This document shows positions 43,503-54,099 of a stretch of 64,000 nt of DNA, one piece after another. Made by a program: the position numbers and the translations under genes. Position 1 is the first letter of the stretch; every line of letters starts with the position of its first letter. Source of the DNA: Anthostomella pinea (taxonomy: Eukaryota; Ascomycota; Sordariomycetes; Xylariales; Xylariaceae); contig CAUWAG010000010.1 in NCBI GenBank assembly GCA_963556695.1, positions 992,001-1,056,000 of the forward strand. The letters are read 5' to 3'. A model generated the notes under the pieces. It did not search any database. It was not told where the DNA came from and saw nothing but the letters and a program-made list of their open reading frames with translations.

Positions 43503-44836
43503 ATGCGCGGACTTGGCCTCATCCTCACGCTCACCAGCTGCTCGCTGGCACCAGTCCTCGCGGACGCCGGATCGTTAGGCCAGTATGCTCTGCAGAAGCT
43601 GCTCCAAGACGGCATAGAAGTATTCGGCGATGTCGAGTCGACCGACTCGGCAAACGAGAACTGGATGGGTCGCCTGCCGGACTCGATGCTCATCACGCAC
43701 ATCAACGTGCCGGGGACCCACGACGCCGCCACATGGAACTACTCGCAGGCGACCCACGACGCCCTCTCGTACGCCACGCGCTGCGACGGCACCGCCGTCC
43801 CCGAACCGCGGGCCTACCGCTGCCAGCGTATGAGTTTCGCCGACTCGCTGCGAGCCGGCATCCGGTTCTTCGACCTGCGGTGCGCGCTCGACCCCATCGA
43901 CGCGAACCTGGTCTTCTGGCACGGCCCCGCGCTGGTTTCGGCGCGTGCCACCGTCGCCGACGTCCTGTTCGGCTTCTACGCCTGGCTCGAGGCCCACCCG
44001 TCCGAGATGCTGATCCTGAGCTTCCAGTACGAGGGCTCGACCAAGGTCAACGCTACTAACGATGCTGCGGTGCAGCGGGCCTTATTCGATGTTCTGACTT
44101 CGGAGGCGGCGCGGCGGTATGTCCTCCAGGAGAAGGGGACGGTTGGCACGCTTGGTGGTGCGAGGGGCAAGATATTGCTCGTTCGACGCTTCGACTTGGC
44201 GGACCTGCCGCTCGAATTTGAGGCCGCGATGCCGGGACTGCATGTATGTGATACCGGGAGCGATTTTCTCCCTACCTATCCGATTATATCATGGCTGTGT
44301 ATATTCCACATAGACATGCGTTTGGGCTCTTCACTGGCGGAGAGACACGCACCTAGATCCCTCTATTTCTTGCTGAAATTGGCAAAGAGTCACCTACTGA
44401 CTCCTGCTTTCTCAAGATGCCACCTACGGTATGGACGGACAACTCGAGCGACTTCGAGCTCGTCTACAACAAGACCACCAACGCTACGGCCTACATCGAG
44501 GATTACTACAGTCCGGACGCGTACCTGACGACGGCAGACAACATCGCGGCGAAGCTGAACGCGACGCGGGCGCACCTCGAGAAGGCGACGCAGGCGCACT
44601 TCGGGAGTTTGTTCATCACATTTACGTCCGGCACGCACGTTGCGCTTGACCCGCCGGTGTTTCCCGAGGTCATGGCGCTGGGGACGGGGACGGGAGCCAA
44701 TGGCACGGAAAAGAGGGGCGTCAACCAGCAGCTGGTGCCGCTGCTGCGGCACCTGAAGGGGAGTAGGCTTGGGATTGTGGTCATGGACTTCTTCGAGGAG
44801 CCGGAGGGACTGGTTGATCTTGTTTTGAGGTTTTAG
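43503..44836 (+). CDS. Secreted PLC-like phosphodiesterase (PI-PLC X-type fold)
   Basis: Exons 43503-44243 and 44417-44836 (173-bp intron, GTATGT donor) give 386 residues. Residues 1-20 look like a signal peptide. The TIM-barrel active-site strand reads LITHINVPGTHDAATW, with the first catalytic His and the following Asp. IRFFDLRCAL and NLVFWHGPAL supply the calcium-free acid and the second His expected for bacterial-type PI-PLC. EMLILSFQYEG and SRLGIVVMDFFEEP are later barrel strands. Several N-x-T/S sites suggest glycosylation. The enzyme should cleave phosphatidylinositol or GPI-like lipids outside the cell, though many fungal members have no proven substrate. No GPI anchor signal is seen at the C-terminus. 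Confidence 0.87.
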
Positions 44837-45894
44837 GGGTTGGGGTGGTCGACAAGCAAGCAGTTGCTATCTAATATTGATGTTCGTGTTATTCATGAGC
44901 GTGATTATAAAAGAAGATCCAGCCACCGTTCACGCAACTCGATACCGGGGGAACAAATATGGCAATGGTGATGTGTACAGCGTCTACGTCCAGATCTTCG
45001 ACGGGGGCAGGAGCCCAGGTCGGGTCGCTCGAGAAAGACGGCTGTCGGTCGACTGCATTGTGACCTCAGCTTCCTCTCGAAGGCTGCCGAGCGCTCTGAC
45101 AGGATCCTGCACGCCGGCCGGCCAGGCTGAGGCGAAAACACCGTCTCCTCTCCCTCCCCCACGGACGGGACACATGAGCTTGAGGGAACGAAGGCGATGG
45201 ATGACTCGGGTCCGCACCAGTGCAGTATTGGCAGTGGCCCTGAGCACGGGTATGAAAACGACGACCGCGAGTGCAACATGGGCTTCACTTGCTAGGTCAT
45301 AGGGAAGGAGTTGAATAGCGTACAAAGGGGTGGACGTCGGTCGGGCTGGCAGCACTGGTGCTGCTGTATATGGTATATCCTGTGTGATAACTGCCCCGGT
45401 CGCAATTAGAGAGGGCGAGAGAAAAGCCCCTTGGATTCTTTCATAGGCGACAATTTGTAAACCCTTTTTCACACTTCTCTGTCCGGCTGCTGAAACAAGA
45501 ATTTGTATATATCACTCGGACTTATTGCTTATCCCAAGGGTAAATCGATGGGACAACCGCTTGCCTGCCAGCACGTTCAGCACATGGTCGTTTATCTGCT
45601 AACCTCCCGTCACAGCCTCCATCCATCTGCTTGGAACCAAGTGCGCTGGCAGCTAGTGTGCGAGGTCTGGCTCAACCTTAACGCCGCTTTGCAAGAGAAG
45701 CTCAACCAGATCATGACCCGGAAGCGAACAGCGTGGTAGAGACCGTTTCTGCCGTTGCCGTCTGGGCAATTGGGCGAGGCAACAAGCTGCAGGATCAACT
45801 TGATATTCTGTGACGAGGTGTCCTCGATCGAGGTCCAAGAAGCCACGCGAAGCACATACCTATCTGTAAGGAACGGAGTAATCCCTTGCCGAGC
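44837..45894. other. Intergenic stretch
   Basis: About 1 kb without a recognisable gene or repeat. Confidence 0.45.
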
Positions 45895-46387
45895 GCGAGA
45901 AGCTCCTCCAGGCACATGCTGACGAGCTGCCCTCTGTTTTGGGAGACGTCGTTGCGTTGTCGGCCGCCCTCGAAGGGACAGCAGTGCAGATGGTTGAAGT
46001 CGAGGCCCTCTAGGGAGCAGACTGGGCCGATGGCCTTTGCCGTCATGGTAAATAGGCCGGATTAGAGACGTGTTAGGAGACCTTGGAGCGTAGTCTGCGG
46101 GGACGCACCGACTTGGTCGTAAACCCTACCTTGACCCAGCAGAACGCGGAGTATCTGCTGTTAACGTGGGCGCCGGCATCCAGGGCCATTTGTTGTGGCC
46201 GAGACTCGCCATGTTGGGCCGCCTAGAATAGTGCGCGGTAGTCCCGGTTCTAAGCAGAGCGCAGATAGAGGAGGCGGTTCGCCTCGTCGTAGCAGAGCCA
46301 GGCGCCGGCAGCAAAGGCAACGATGTCGCTGCACCTTTCCAGCCGAAGTGCTATTCCTTCGATGAGTTCAGATGGTACGCGGTCCAT
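45895..46387 (-). pseudogene. F-box/ankyrin-type gene remnant
   Basis: From ATG at 46387 the minus strand reads MDRVPSELIEGIALRLERCS, then DIVAFAAG, an F-box-like start. LLYLRSA is followed by an in-frame TAG (46252-46250), NRDYRALF by a second TAG (46225-46223), then AAQHGES and QQMALDAGAHVNSRYSAFCW, which resembles an ankyrin repeat (AAxxG, DAGAxVN). A possible intron follows, and the frame resumes around MTAKAIGPVCSLEGLDFNHL. The two stops, each one substitution from a sense codon, and the lack of further ankyrin repeats show a decayed, truncated gene. The lower boundary is approximate. Confidence 0.55.
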
Positions 46388-46726
46388 CGCAGGGCAAGCA
46401 TGCGTCGAGGCTCGATGTGGGCAGACCTCGGGAAATCAGGTCCAACTACTGTAAGGCTGTGCGGACATTGGGCAGCCATGCAGTCAGCTACTCGAGCGAA
46501 TATACCTACTACTCCGTGTTGTAGAGCCTGCCTACATCATCTCATTGCCCGGCACTATTGCATAGTCCCAGACAGCCAATGAGTGATCACCACAAATCGG
46601 CATCTTCGCTGTCACCCTGCGTCTTAAAGCCCCCAACACCAGATACTTATTGGGACACCGCCCGTTGTTCTGTCCTTTCTGACCTTAGACCCTTCTGTGG
46701 ACACTCGTCTTCCATCTACCGTAGTC

Positions 46727-47629
46727 ATGGCGGCTCCCGCTGTCGTAGCCTGGCTCGCGTTTGGAAGCGGTGTTGGAGGCACTGTTGTTAGTGCTGGAGC
46801 TTTCGGCGTTGCACTTCGGGCGATGCGTATTAACCTTCGCTCTCTCGAATTCAATATCAGAAGTAGAGATGTAAGATACAGCCCCGTGTCTCGTCCGCTA
46901 TGGAAGCGCAGGCCTCCCATTGACCTATGATGCAGATCGATGACCTACGGAAACAGGCGGAATACCTCGAGGACTCTATCACAGCCAGTTTGGAGGCCCT
47001 TGAGAAGAGGTTCCCTGATAACAAGCACACGTGGCCATTCACACTCAAGAAAGCTCAGCTGCAACGCTCCCTGGCCCTCAAAGAGCAGAAGCTACGCAAG
47101 AAGGCCGAGGCAAGAAGAAGACCAGGAAGGAAGATGAACAAGTGTACATTACCTTACTTCAGCGGACCCGAATCCTACGGCCACTTCACACACCACACAG
47201 TCTTTGCAAAATACACCAGCATACGCCACGTCTGAGCACACACCGACTTCGTCCATCCGGTATCCCCCCGATGCGGGCTTTGCATCTGCCGCTCCAACTT
47301 ACACTCCTGCCGCCCCGAGCTACTTTCAACCGGCAACATCCTAGACTCCTTCGGCGGCAGCTGGTTCAGCTCATAATTACGCAACAGTACCTGACTCACA
47401 CTTGTGTGATGGATATGGCTGGCCACAAAGCGCATATGGCACGCCAGCCCCGATGCAAGCGGCCGAGGAACCTGACGACGATGGAATCGATATGACAGAG
47501 TACCCACCAACGCCGACCGCGTCAAATAGATACGCGGCGGGCTACGAGACGTCAGACTCCGGTTCCAAACATTCTCGATCTCGTAAGACGTCAGGCGGAT
47601 CAGGCAGAAGGTCTAGGCAACTCGACTAA
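46727..47629 (+). pseudogene. Coiled-coil protein gene with broken reading frame
   Basis: A clean first exon, 46727-46870, encodes MAAPAVVAWLAFGSGVGGTV, a hydrophobic glycine-rich N-terminus. After a 65-bp intron, exon 2 from 46936 gives IDDLRKQAEYLEDSITASLE and a basic coiled coil. From about 47105 the protein-like reading moves to a second and then a third frame. The third (about 47170-47629) continues with TPTSSIRYPPDAGFASAAPT, meets a TAG at 47342-47344, and goes on through MQAAEEPDDDGIDMTEYPPT to a normal stop at 47629. Either two small indels and one nonsense mutation have broken it, or an unusual intron was missed. No family recognised. Confidence 0.5.
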
Positions 47630-47689
47630 CCGTAGACCCAGTTACCACCGGTTCCTTCCCAAATACGTACGTTCAATGACGTCTGTGAC

Positions 47690-48130
47690 TCTAAGCCCAG
47701 AGGCTCTTGTGCCTGTTTTCCTCGTGAAGAACTTAGTATGGAATACGTTTTCTCGAGAGCGCACCAGTGAACAAGTAGGCGCCACGCCAATTGCTGGTCA
47801 CTTTCAACGTCATCAGCACCGAGCTGAACTCAGAGAGTCCATCTTGTCTTGGAGCTCGTTCTGCTTGTAACGGCCTCAGAATGTGCCAGTACAATTCAGG
47901 CTCAGGCTTTTCATCTCCCAGCCGAGAAAGCTCTTGAGGCGGTAACCTCAATACCTGCAAACTCTCGACCTCAGCTTCCGAATAGGCTTGTGCGAGAGGG
48001 CTACGACGCAGACATTGTCGTATGGGATGCCAATCTACTATCCACCGGCGCGACTCCGCAGCAGGTTTTCATCGATCGTGTGGCAAAGCAAGACGGCAGA
48101 AGACGCGAGGCGATGGTCTATGGAAGCACA
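47690..48130 (+). pseudogene. Amidohydrolase, C-terminal fragment
   Basis: Broken frames on the plus strand include EKALEAVTSIPANSRPQLPN followed by RLVREGYDADIVVWDANLLS and TGATPQQVFID. The G-x-DADIVVWDA block is the usual C-terminal strand of the amidohydrolase superfamily (imidazolonepropionase-like). Upstream the similarity dissolves among stops. The start boundary is approximate. It lies upstream of the N-terminal fragment of what looks like the same family, in the wrong order. Confidence 0.6.
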
Positions 48131-48214
48131 ATGTGTCCCCCTCATCCGCATTGTAGGCACCGCAGATGATGACCCGAAAGTCCGGGGCTGAGGCGAGAGA
48201 CCTTGCACCCTGGG

Positions 48215-49175
48215 TAGAAATGGCAAACATGACTTTGTTATCACGGGGGCGCCGAAATACTTCCTGGACAACTACCCACATTTCGCGGCCTTCATATCTG
48301 ACTCCGGCCCCGAGAATCTGACGCTTGTTATATCTAGAGGTGCCTTAGTTCATCGGCCGTTGGTACAGCGAACCCGCCATGAGGATTACCCTGAACAACG
48401 GGCACTTGATGCCTGCCCTCGACCGCAGTTGCGCACAGCTTGGGCATGGTCGAGATGGCGCTGGAGGAGGCCACGGTCAACGGCGTGGCTTCGTTCGAAG
48501 ACGTGACAGACCCCTCCAGCGTCGACTATGCTGGTAATGACATCTCCTTTGATGAGAAAGCGTTCGTTCGCGCGCGATTGGGCGGTGCTGGTAGCATGCT
48601 GCGAGAAGCTTCTGTCGGTATCCAGACAAGTGGCACGAAGACCATGCTTGATGGCGGTATCTTTCAAGTTTATGTAGGCTTGCACATGGTCTCTGGTGAT
48701 AACAACGGACACCCGGGGAGCGTGAGCCAGCTACCGCCTAGTTGCGCGCGATCCTGAAGGAAAACTCAGAAACGGCACGAGAGTGCCTACGGTCTGTTCG
48801 CTGACGGCTTGATGCCTCTCCTCGTCGATGCGCCAACCGTAGCGAGTCGACTTGCTAGATGACTCCCTCGTAGCATTAGCTCTCCTTCATACCAGCCCGT
48901 TACTTAGCAGATGATAGCGATCAAAAGTGACTTCCCAGATGTCAATCTGATCTCGAATGGTGGCCATGCAGCTCCCATGCTAGGTTAGATAAATCACATG
49001 ATAATGGTATATCGTTCTGACTCAGGTTGCCGAAGAGCTGGCCAGAGCCAAAACCCCCGTCATCTTATCGGCGACGCGACCAGCGCCAGCTTCCTGGGAT
49101 CAGCGGGACGTCCTCACCGGCCCGCCACTTACTCGTAGTCCGCAATACACAGTCTCATTTGCCGGCGGAAGTAAG
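48215..49175 (+). pseudogene. Amidohydrolase, N-terminal and middle fragment
   Basis: Pieces in several plus-strand frames follow the normal order of a fungal amidohydrolase: DFVITGAPKYFLDNYPHFAA, then ENLTLVISRG, NNGHLMPAL (about 48395), LGMVEMALEEATVNGVASFE with AFVRARLGG, MLDGGIF (about 48650), ENSETA and ESAYGLFADGLMPLLVDA (about 48760-48830), IKSDFPDVNLISNGGHAAPM, a retained intron (about 48983-49025), and VAEELARAKTPVILSATRPA with WDQRDVLTGPPLT. At least three frameshifts and several stops make it non-functional. Similarity stops near 49175 at a GTAAGT donor-like site; the expected C-terminus is missing here. Confidence 0.65.
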
Positions 49176-51927
49176 TGCTCTTCCCCTTACTAACCGTTTT
49201 CAATCGATCATACCTCAGGGCCCAGCTGGGGCAGCCAAGCACGCCAGCCACAACGAGCATGAGGCGGTTCGCCTTGTGTTGAAGAACGCGGAGAGCGTCA
49301 GAAACCTGAATAGGGGCGGGAATAGATTGTGGCTGGCTGAACCAAGGACCAGGGGTTCGATCTGCCAGGTGATAGGGGGATGCGGGAAAGCCACGCAGAC
49401 GTGGCTGTTTGATGTCATGCACGGCGGTGGTATCTGTAGACGTGTCTCTGATGCGATCTGTCATGTCCAAATTTCTCGTCAGCATTACTGATGCATTTGC
49501 TGCGGGCGGCTGCAGTGGCTTTCAGGTGGGCAGAAAATGCACGTTGGATAGGCTCGCCGCAGCGTCTTCGTTTGGTTGGCATGACTCTAATAATACAGAG
49601 CCAGCAGCAGTCAGTTGCCGCGCGTGTGGACGGCTGTGGTTTGTGACCTTGATTATTGGCCGACGTCTCCCATTGTAACTTGGAGTTGCCAGGCGCGCGC
49701 GCAAACACCACGAGCAAGGCGAAGCGCCGTCTCCTGTGTTCTGTGTTCTGTGTGTTCTGTGTGTTCTGTCTTCTGTCTTCAGCGGGTACGGGGCGGTTAC
49801 CTCACACAGAAATAAGCTTATTTTCTTCAGGAGCCTCTTTTTCGTTTTCCCATTCAACGGTGGTCCAATTGAAGCCAGACATTTGTCTCGCAAAGTAACG
49901 CCTGTCTCGGGACCGAAGCTGTTGGTGCACTTTGCCTTTCGTGGCGGCGGCTGCATGGTCCCTTTGCGTACCTTGGGTTCCAGGGTGGACCGGGGGGACG
50001 ACAGGGGGACGACTAGAGTGCTGACTATTGCGTAATTGAAGGATCTATCATCTATCCACTGCTGCCCAGGCATCAATGACATGGAATTAGGGGTACGTGC
50101 ATCGATATCGGCTACCTTAGGTAGATAACGAATGACCTGTCGTGCATGCCTGGATTTTCATGAGATGCTCTTCGTGGCAGGCAATGCGTTCCAGTTCTGC
50201 AGCGTCGTTATTGGACTTGCTCGCGTCAGCAGCGCCCAGGTAGTAGGTACCTAACTCACTCGCGGTAAAAGTTGCAAAGTTCATCGGATGATGGAGCATT
50301 CGTTGACTAGAATCGCCAAGATCTAGGTACGGCCCCCTCCCGCCAATTATCAGCCCCAGCGACGGCAGCGTTTAGCGTGTTTCGGAAATCCTCCCGAGCT
50401 TATCGAGAAGGAGCTAGCGTGGCAGCTGGGCTTAGGGGTTGATTTGCAAAGTGGGCAGGTGCCATTGGGTGCACAGACTACCGTATGCAGGGGTAAGCTG
50501 GGTTAAGTGGACCCGATGGGACCCTGGTGTTCTGGTTGTTCTGGCCCTTTGTGATCGACAGGCCCAAGAAACACAAACCCGGTTTGTTTCCGTCGCATCG
50601 TCTTTCGTCTCAAAACTCGGAAGATAACACTGAATTCAGATGGACAACCCCTATTGAAGCCATGCATCAGACTACTATGCAGACAACGGCCTCTATTTTA
50701 CTGTAACGACATTCGGTCGTCGGACTTCGTCTAACCAATCGGACTTGATAATACCTACCTCTAGGTAACATGGACAACAACGTGGAATTGCCGCACTTTC
50801 TGCCTACGCCGCCGCCGTGCATCGGCCAATCGTCCAGTGTCTCAACTTACGCCACGGCGACGGCGCAGTCATGGATGTCCCCCGAGGCTCGAGCCAGGCA
50901 GCCAAGGCCAACGATCAAGTGTCCGCCGTTGGGACCAATACCAGTACAACTGTCATGGTAAACACAAATTTCCACCATGAGGTGCTATGTGGGCAGCCAG
51001 CCTCTAGCTCTTGAGTTACAGGAGGCAGAAAGTGAATGGCGACCCCGACGAGATGGTTCACCAACAGCTTAACCTATGTAGGTAGGTCCCTAGGCTGGCG
51101 CAGATTGTCCTCGCCCCTTTCATCTGCACATTCTACATTCTTTGGTGGTCTGGTGGTGTTACCCCCCGGCCCCCGAACCCCCCTACTCCCCTGCAGGCTG
51201 CATGCTTACGCCCGGATCGCTCGCTAGGTCTCGAAAACAACTGACCAGTGACCAGCCGAAGCGCCGGCCAATCAGATCAGACCTTTCAACACCAACCAAC
51301 ACCACGCTCTCTTTTTCTCTTTTGTCCGTTGGTTGTCCGTTGTCACTATTCCGACCCACACCTGCATGCCACATTGCCACCAGGCCACCAGTGACCAGAT
51401 GGATGCCTTGCATCGACCCGGTATTTTAGCATCTTATCGTCTGGTCTTTGGTTAACGTCCCGGTGGCCATGGCTCCCCTTCCGACTTCGTATATGACCCG
51501 GCCGTCCCAGTCTTTCCAACTGCTCTTCCCGCTCTCTCCTATTGCTTCGTGACTTCACATATCATCGTCCTGTTGCGCTGGGTGCTTTTCCCTAACCGAT
51601 CTTTTCAATCATCACATTTGCAGAGCTCCGCCGGCTGAGTCCTCGCCATTCATTCATTCACCAACACCACACTCTTTGTTCATCCGTTCTTTACTGCAGC
51701 AGGTCACAAGCACCCTCAGGTACTAACAACACCGACACTCCACCAGTCAACATAAACAATTTGCTTGCGAACAAGCCCTTCTTTAAAGCTGCTCAGGTAT
51801 CAGCTCCAAAAGAATCCCATTCTTCTTCCAAGACAACGGTCCAAGAGACTATATTTGTTTGCCTAGCACAAGAGCAACGCTGAGACACGCATACACACAC
51901 ACACACACAAGCTCCCCAAAATCGAAC
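49176..51927. other. Long intergenic region upstream of the DUF1996 gene
   Basis: About 2.7 kb. A CTGTGTTCTGTGTGTTCTG-type microsatellite lies at about 49734-49780 and an AC repeat at about 51890-51908, just before the DUF1996 start. The 500 bases before that start are pyrimidine-rich and probably the promoter and leader. Open frames such as 49522-50082 (-) have no recognisable features. Confidence 0.5.
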
Positions 51928-53544
51928 ATGAAGTTCACAACTACCACCACCCTGGCCTCGCTGGCCGTCGTGGCCGCTGCAGCCAAGGACACGACCACAT
52001 TTGCTGTCTTGAGATTCAACGGCGATGGTTTCTTGACCGAAGGGCCAATGGACCCCATCGTCAACCCCGGAACGACGTCTACCCATTACCACAGTATCAT
52101 GGGAGGAAGCAACTTCGGCCCTACTGTCGAGGGCGACCAGCTGTTGGACTCGAATTGCACCACGGCCAAGATCAAGAACGACCACAGCAACTACTGGATC
52201 CCTCAGCTCTTCTTCCAGGATCCCAAGAACCCCAAGAGCTTCGAGAAGGTCAGCATGATGTACATGAACGTCTACTACTTCTTCGAGGAGTCCTCCAGCG
52301 ATGTCGAGGCCTTCCCCGTCGGCCTGAAGATGATGATTGGTGATGCTCACACCCGCTCTCCTCCCAATGCTACCGGACTCCAGCTCGATCCCAACAACAG
52401 CGCCGGCATCAACCCCGTGCAGTGGACATGCCCGCGGACGTCGTACACCCCGCCTTCCTACCCTGTAGACTCAGACGGCACCAAAGCCGGCATTGTAGAC
52501 CCCAACAACGCCGGTGCTGGTGCTGGTTTTCCCTCCCAGAAGTGCGACGGCTTGTATTCTCCTCTCCGCCAGGATCTCCACTTCCCCTCGTGCTACAACC
52601 CCGAAGCTGGCCTGGACGCCTACAAGACCAACATGGCATGGCCAACGTTCGACGGCGATAAGAGAGAGTGCCCAGAAGGCTACATCCACGTGCCTCACCT
52701 CTTCTTTGAAGTTTACTGGAGCACCCCTGATTTCAATGACAGGTGGGACGTCGACGGAGTCAACCAGCCATTCGTGCTCTCCAACGGAGATGCCACCGGC
52801 TTCAGCTCGCACGCAGACTTCATTTCCGGCTGGGACAAAGACACTCTCAACACCATCATCGGCAGTTGCAATGCTGGCACTCTCGGCATGGACACCTGCC
52901 CCGACATTCCTGGCGGTCTGAGCGAGGACAACGACTGCAAGATCTCACCGGCTATGGGAACGATGCTGAAGACTTCAGCAACTCTGACTGCTCTTCCTCT
53001 TGACAACCCCGTCACCGGCTGGGGCAAGGGAGGCGTGACTGGCGGCTCAGTTGGCGAGAGCTCCAGCGGCTCGGAATCGGGCTCCAGTGCCTCTGCCGCT
53101 ACCACGACGTACCCTACCAGCGCCGCCGAGACCGATGCCGCAAGCTCAACATCGGTTGCCGCCGAGCATACCGAGACCGAGGTCGCGGCCAGCTCCCCGA
53201 CTGAGGCTGCGAGCTCTGCGACCGAGGCTGCGAGCTCTGCGACCGAGGCTGCGAGCTCTGCGACCGAGGCTGCGACCTACCCGACTGGTGGCGCTTTCAT
53301 CCAGGAATCTGCTAGCTCCGCTACGACGGCGGAGACCGCTGCCGCTGCCGTTACCGATGCTCCCGCTGCGCCTGCTGCGGGTGGTGACCCCAACATCAAG
53401 ACGGTCTGGGACTACGTTACCGTCACATCCACCACCACCGTGGCACCCGACGCCTCGCCTGTCTCTCAGAGACGACGTGTCCCGCGCCACTCACACGGCC
53501 ACATGGCCCGTCACCTCGGTGGCGGCTTCGCCGGCCGTCGATGA
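51928..53544 (+). CDS. Secreted DUF1996-domain protein
   Basis: A single exon from the ATG at 51928 encodes 538 residues; an upstream in-frame ATG at 51859 would bury the signal peptide. Residues 1-18 form the signal (MKFTTTTTLASLAVVAAA). The DUF1996 domain covers about 30-345: STHYHSIMGGSNFGPTVEGD near its start, SNYWIPQLFF, and DLHFPSCYNPEAGLDAYKTN followed by YIHVPHLFFEVYW, with conserved His and Cys. The C-terminal 190 residues are Ser/Thr/Ala-rich, typical of O-glycosylated wall proteins, and include a 21-bp tandem repeat (ATEAASS, three full copies at 53200-53262). The extreme C-terminus is basic, with no clear GPI signal. It is probably exported to the cell wall; biochemical role unknown. 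Confidence 0.88.
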   Translation: MKFTTTTTLASLAVVAAAAKDTTTFAVLRFNGDGFLTEGPMDPIVNPGTTSTHYHSIMGGSNFGPTVEGDQLLDSNCTTAKIKNDHSNYWIPQLFFQDPKNPKSFEKVSMMYMNVYYFFEESSSDVEAFPVGLKMMIGDAHTRSPPNATGLQLDPNNSAGINPVQWTCPRTSYTPPSYPVDSDGTKAGIVDPNNAGAGAGFPSQKCDGLYSPLRQDLHFPSCYNPEAGLDAYKTNMAWPTFDGDKRECPEGYIHVPHLFFEVYWSTPDFNDRWDVDGVNQPFVLSNGDATGFSSHADFISGWDKDTLNTIIGSCNAGTLGMDTCPDIPGGLSEDNDCKISPAMGTMLKTSATLTALPLDNPVTGWGKGGVTGGSVGESSSGSESGSSASAATTTYPTSAAETDAASSTSVAAEHTETEVAASSPTEAASSATEAASSATEAASSATEAATYPTGGAFIQESASSATTAETAAAAVTDAPAAPAAGGDPNIKTVWDYVTVTSTTTVAPDASPVSQRRRVPRHSHGHMARHLGGGFAGRR

Positions 53545-54099
53545 TCAACGCATGCCTGATCCGATTCCTCTTCTTGTATACAACTTTTAGGGTAGCGGCA
53601 CGATCACGGTTGGTTGGCTGCATGGTAGACAGGTAGGTGCCCGGCGGCAAAAGGTAGATAGGCAGGCAGGCAGGCCGGGAAGGCAAGACGACATACGGCC
53701 ACTACAATTCACGTTACTTGTTGATTCACGCGGGTTTGGTTTCAATAGCGCTGCACGACGCTACGATCTCTCCCCGAAAGCCATACCGCACCCACTGCGC
53801 GGCGTGGCTGTGTGTCTTCACCAGGCATTTACAAGCGAGCTTCGCTTCGTCGATGTATGATATTTATATTTTATCTTCTACTACAGAGTTCCAGAAGGAC
53901 TTTACGGTCTTCAATTCTAAACGTCTTCAATCATAATAAGCCAATTATGAATTTTACGCTGTTCAATGTAATGTGATGCGTAAAATCGGCCATTGTTGTG
54001 TCATGTCTCGAACAGCCGACGATCACTTGGACCGAAGTGTTTCGTCTTACACAAATGGGACCGGACCAGGTAGTTGTCATGAAAATGCTTCACATCAGT
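53545..54099. other. Convergent intergenic stretch
   Basis: About 550 bp with the 3' ends of the DUF1996 and rRNA methyltransferase genes. A GGCAGGCAGGCAGG microsatellite lies at about 53660-53676. No gene is seen. Confidence 0.55.

Noticed and set aside
49354..49362. GGTTCGATC, like a tRNA B box
   Set aside because: No A box at the right distance and no acceptor or anticodon stems can be paired around it.
49522..50082. 186-codon minus-strand frame
   Set aside because: Contains a translated microsatellite (TEDRTHRTHRTQ) and no recognisable protein character.
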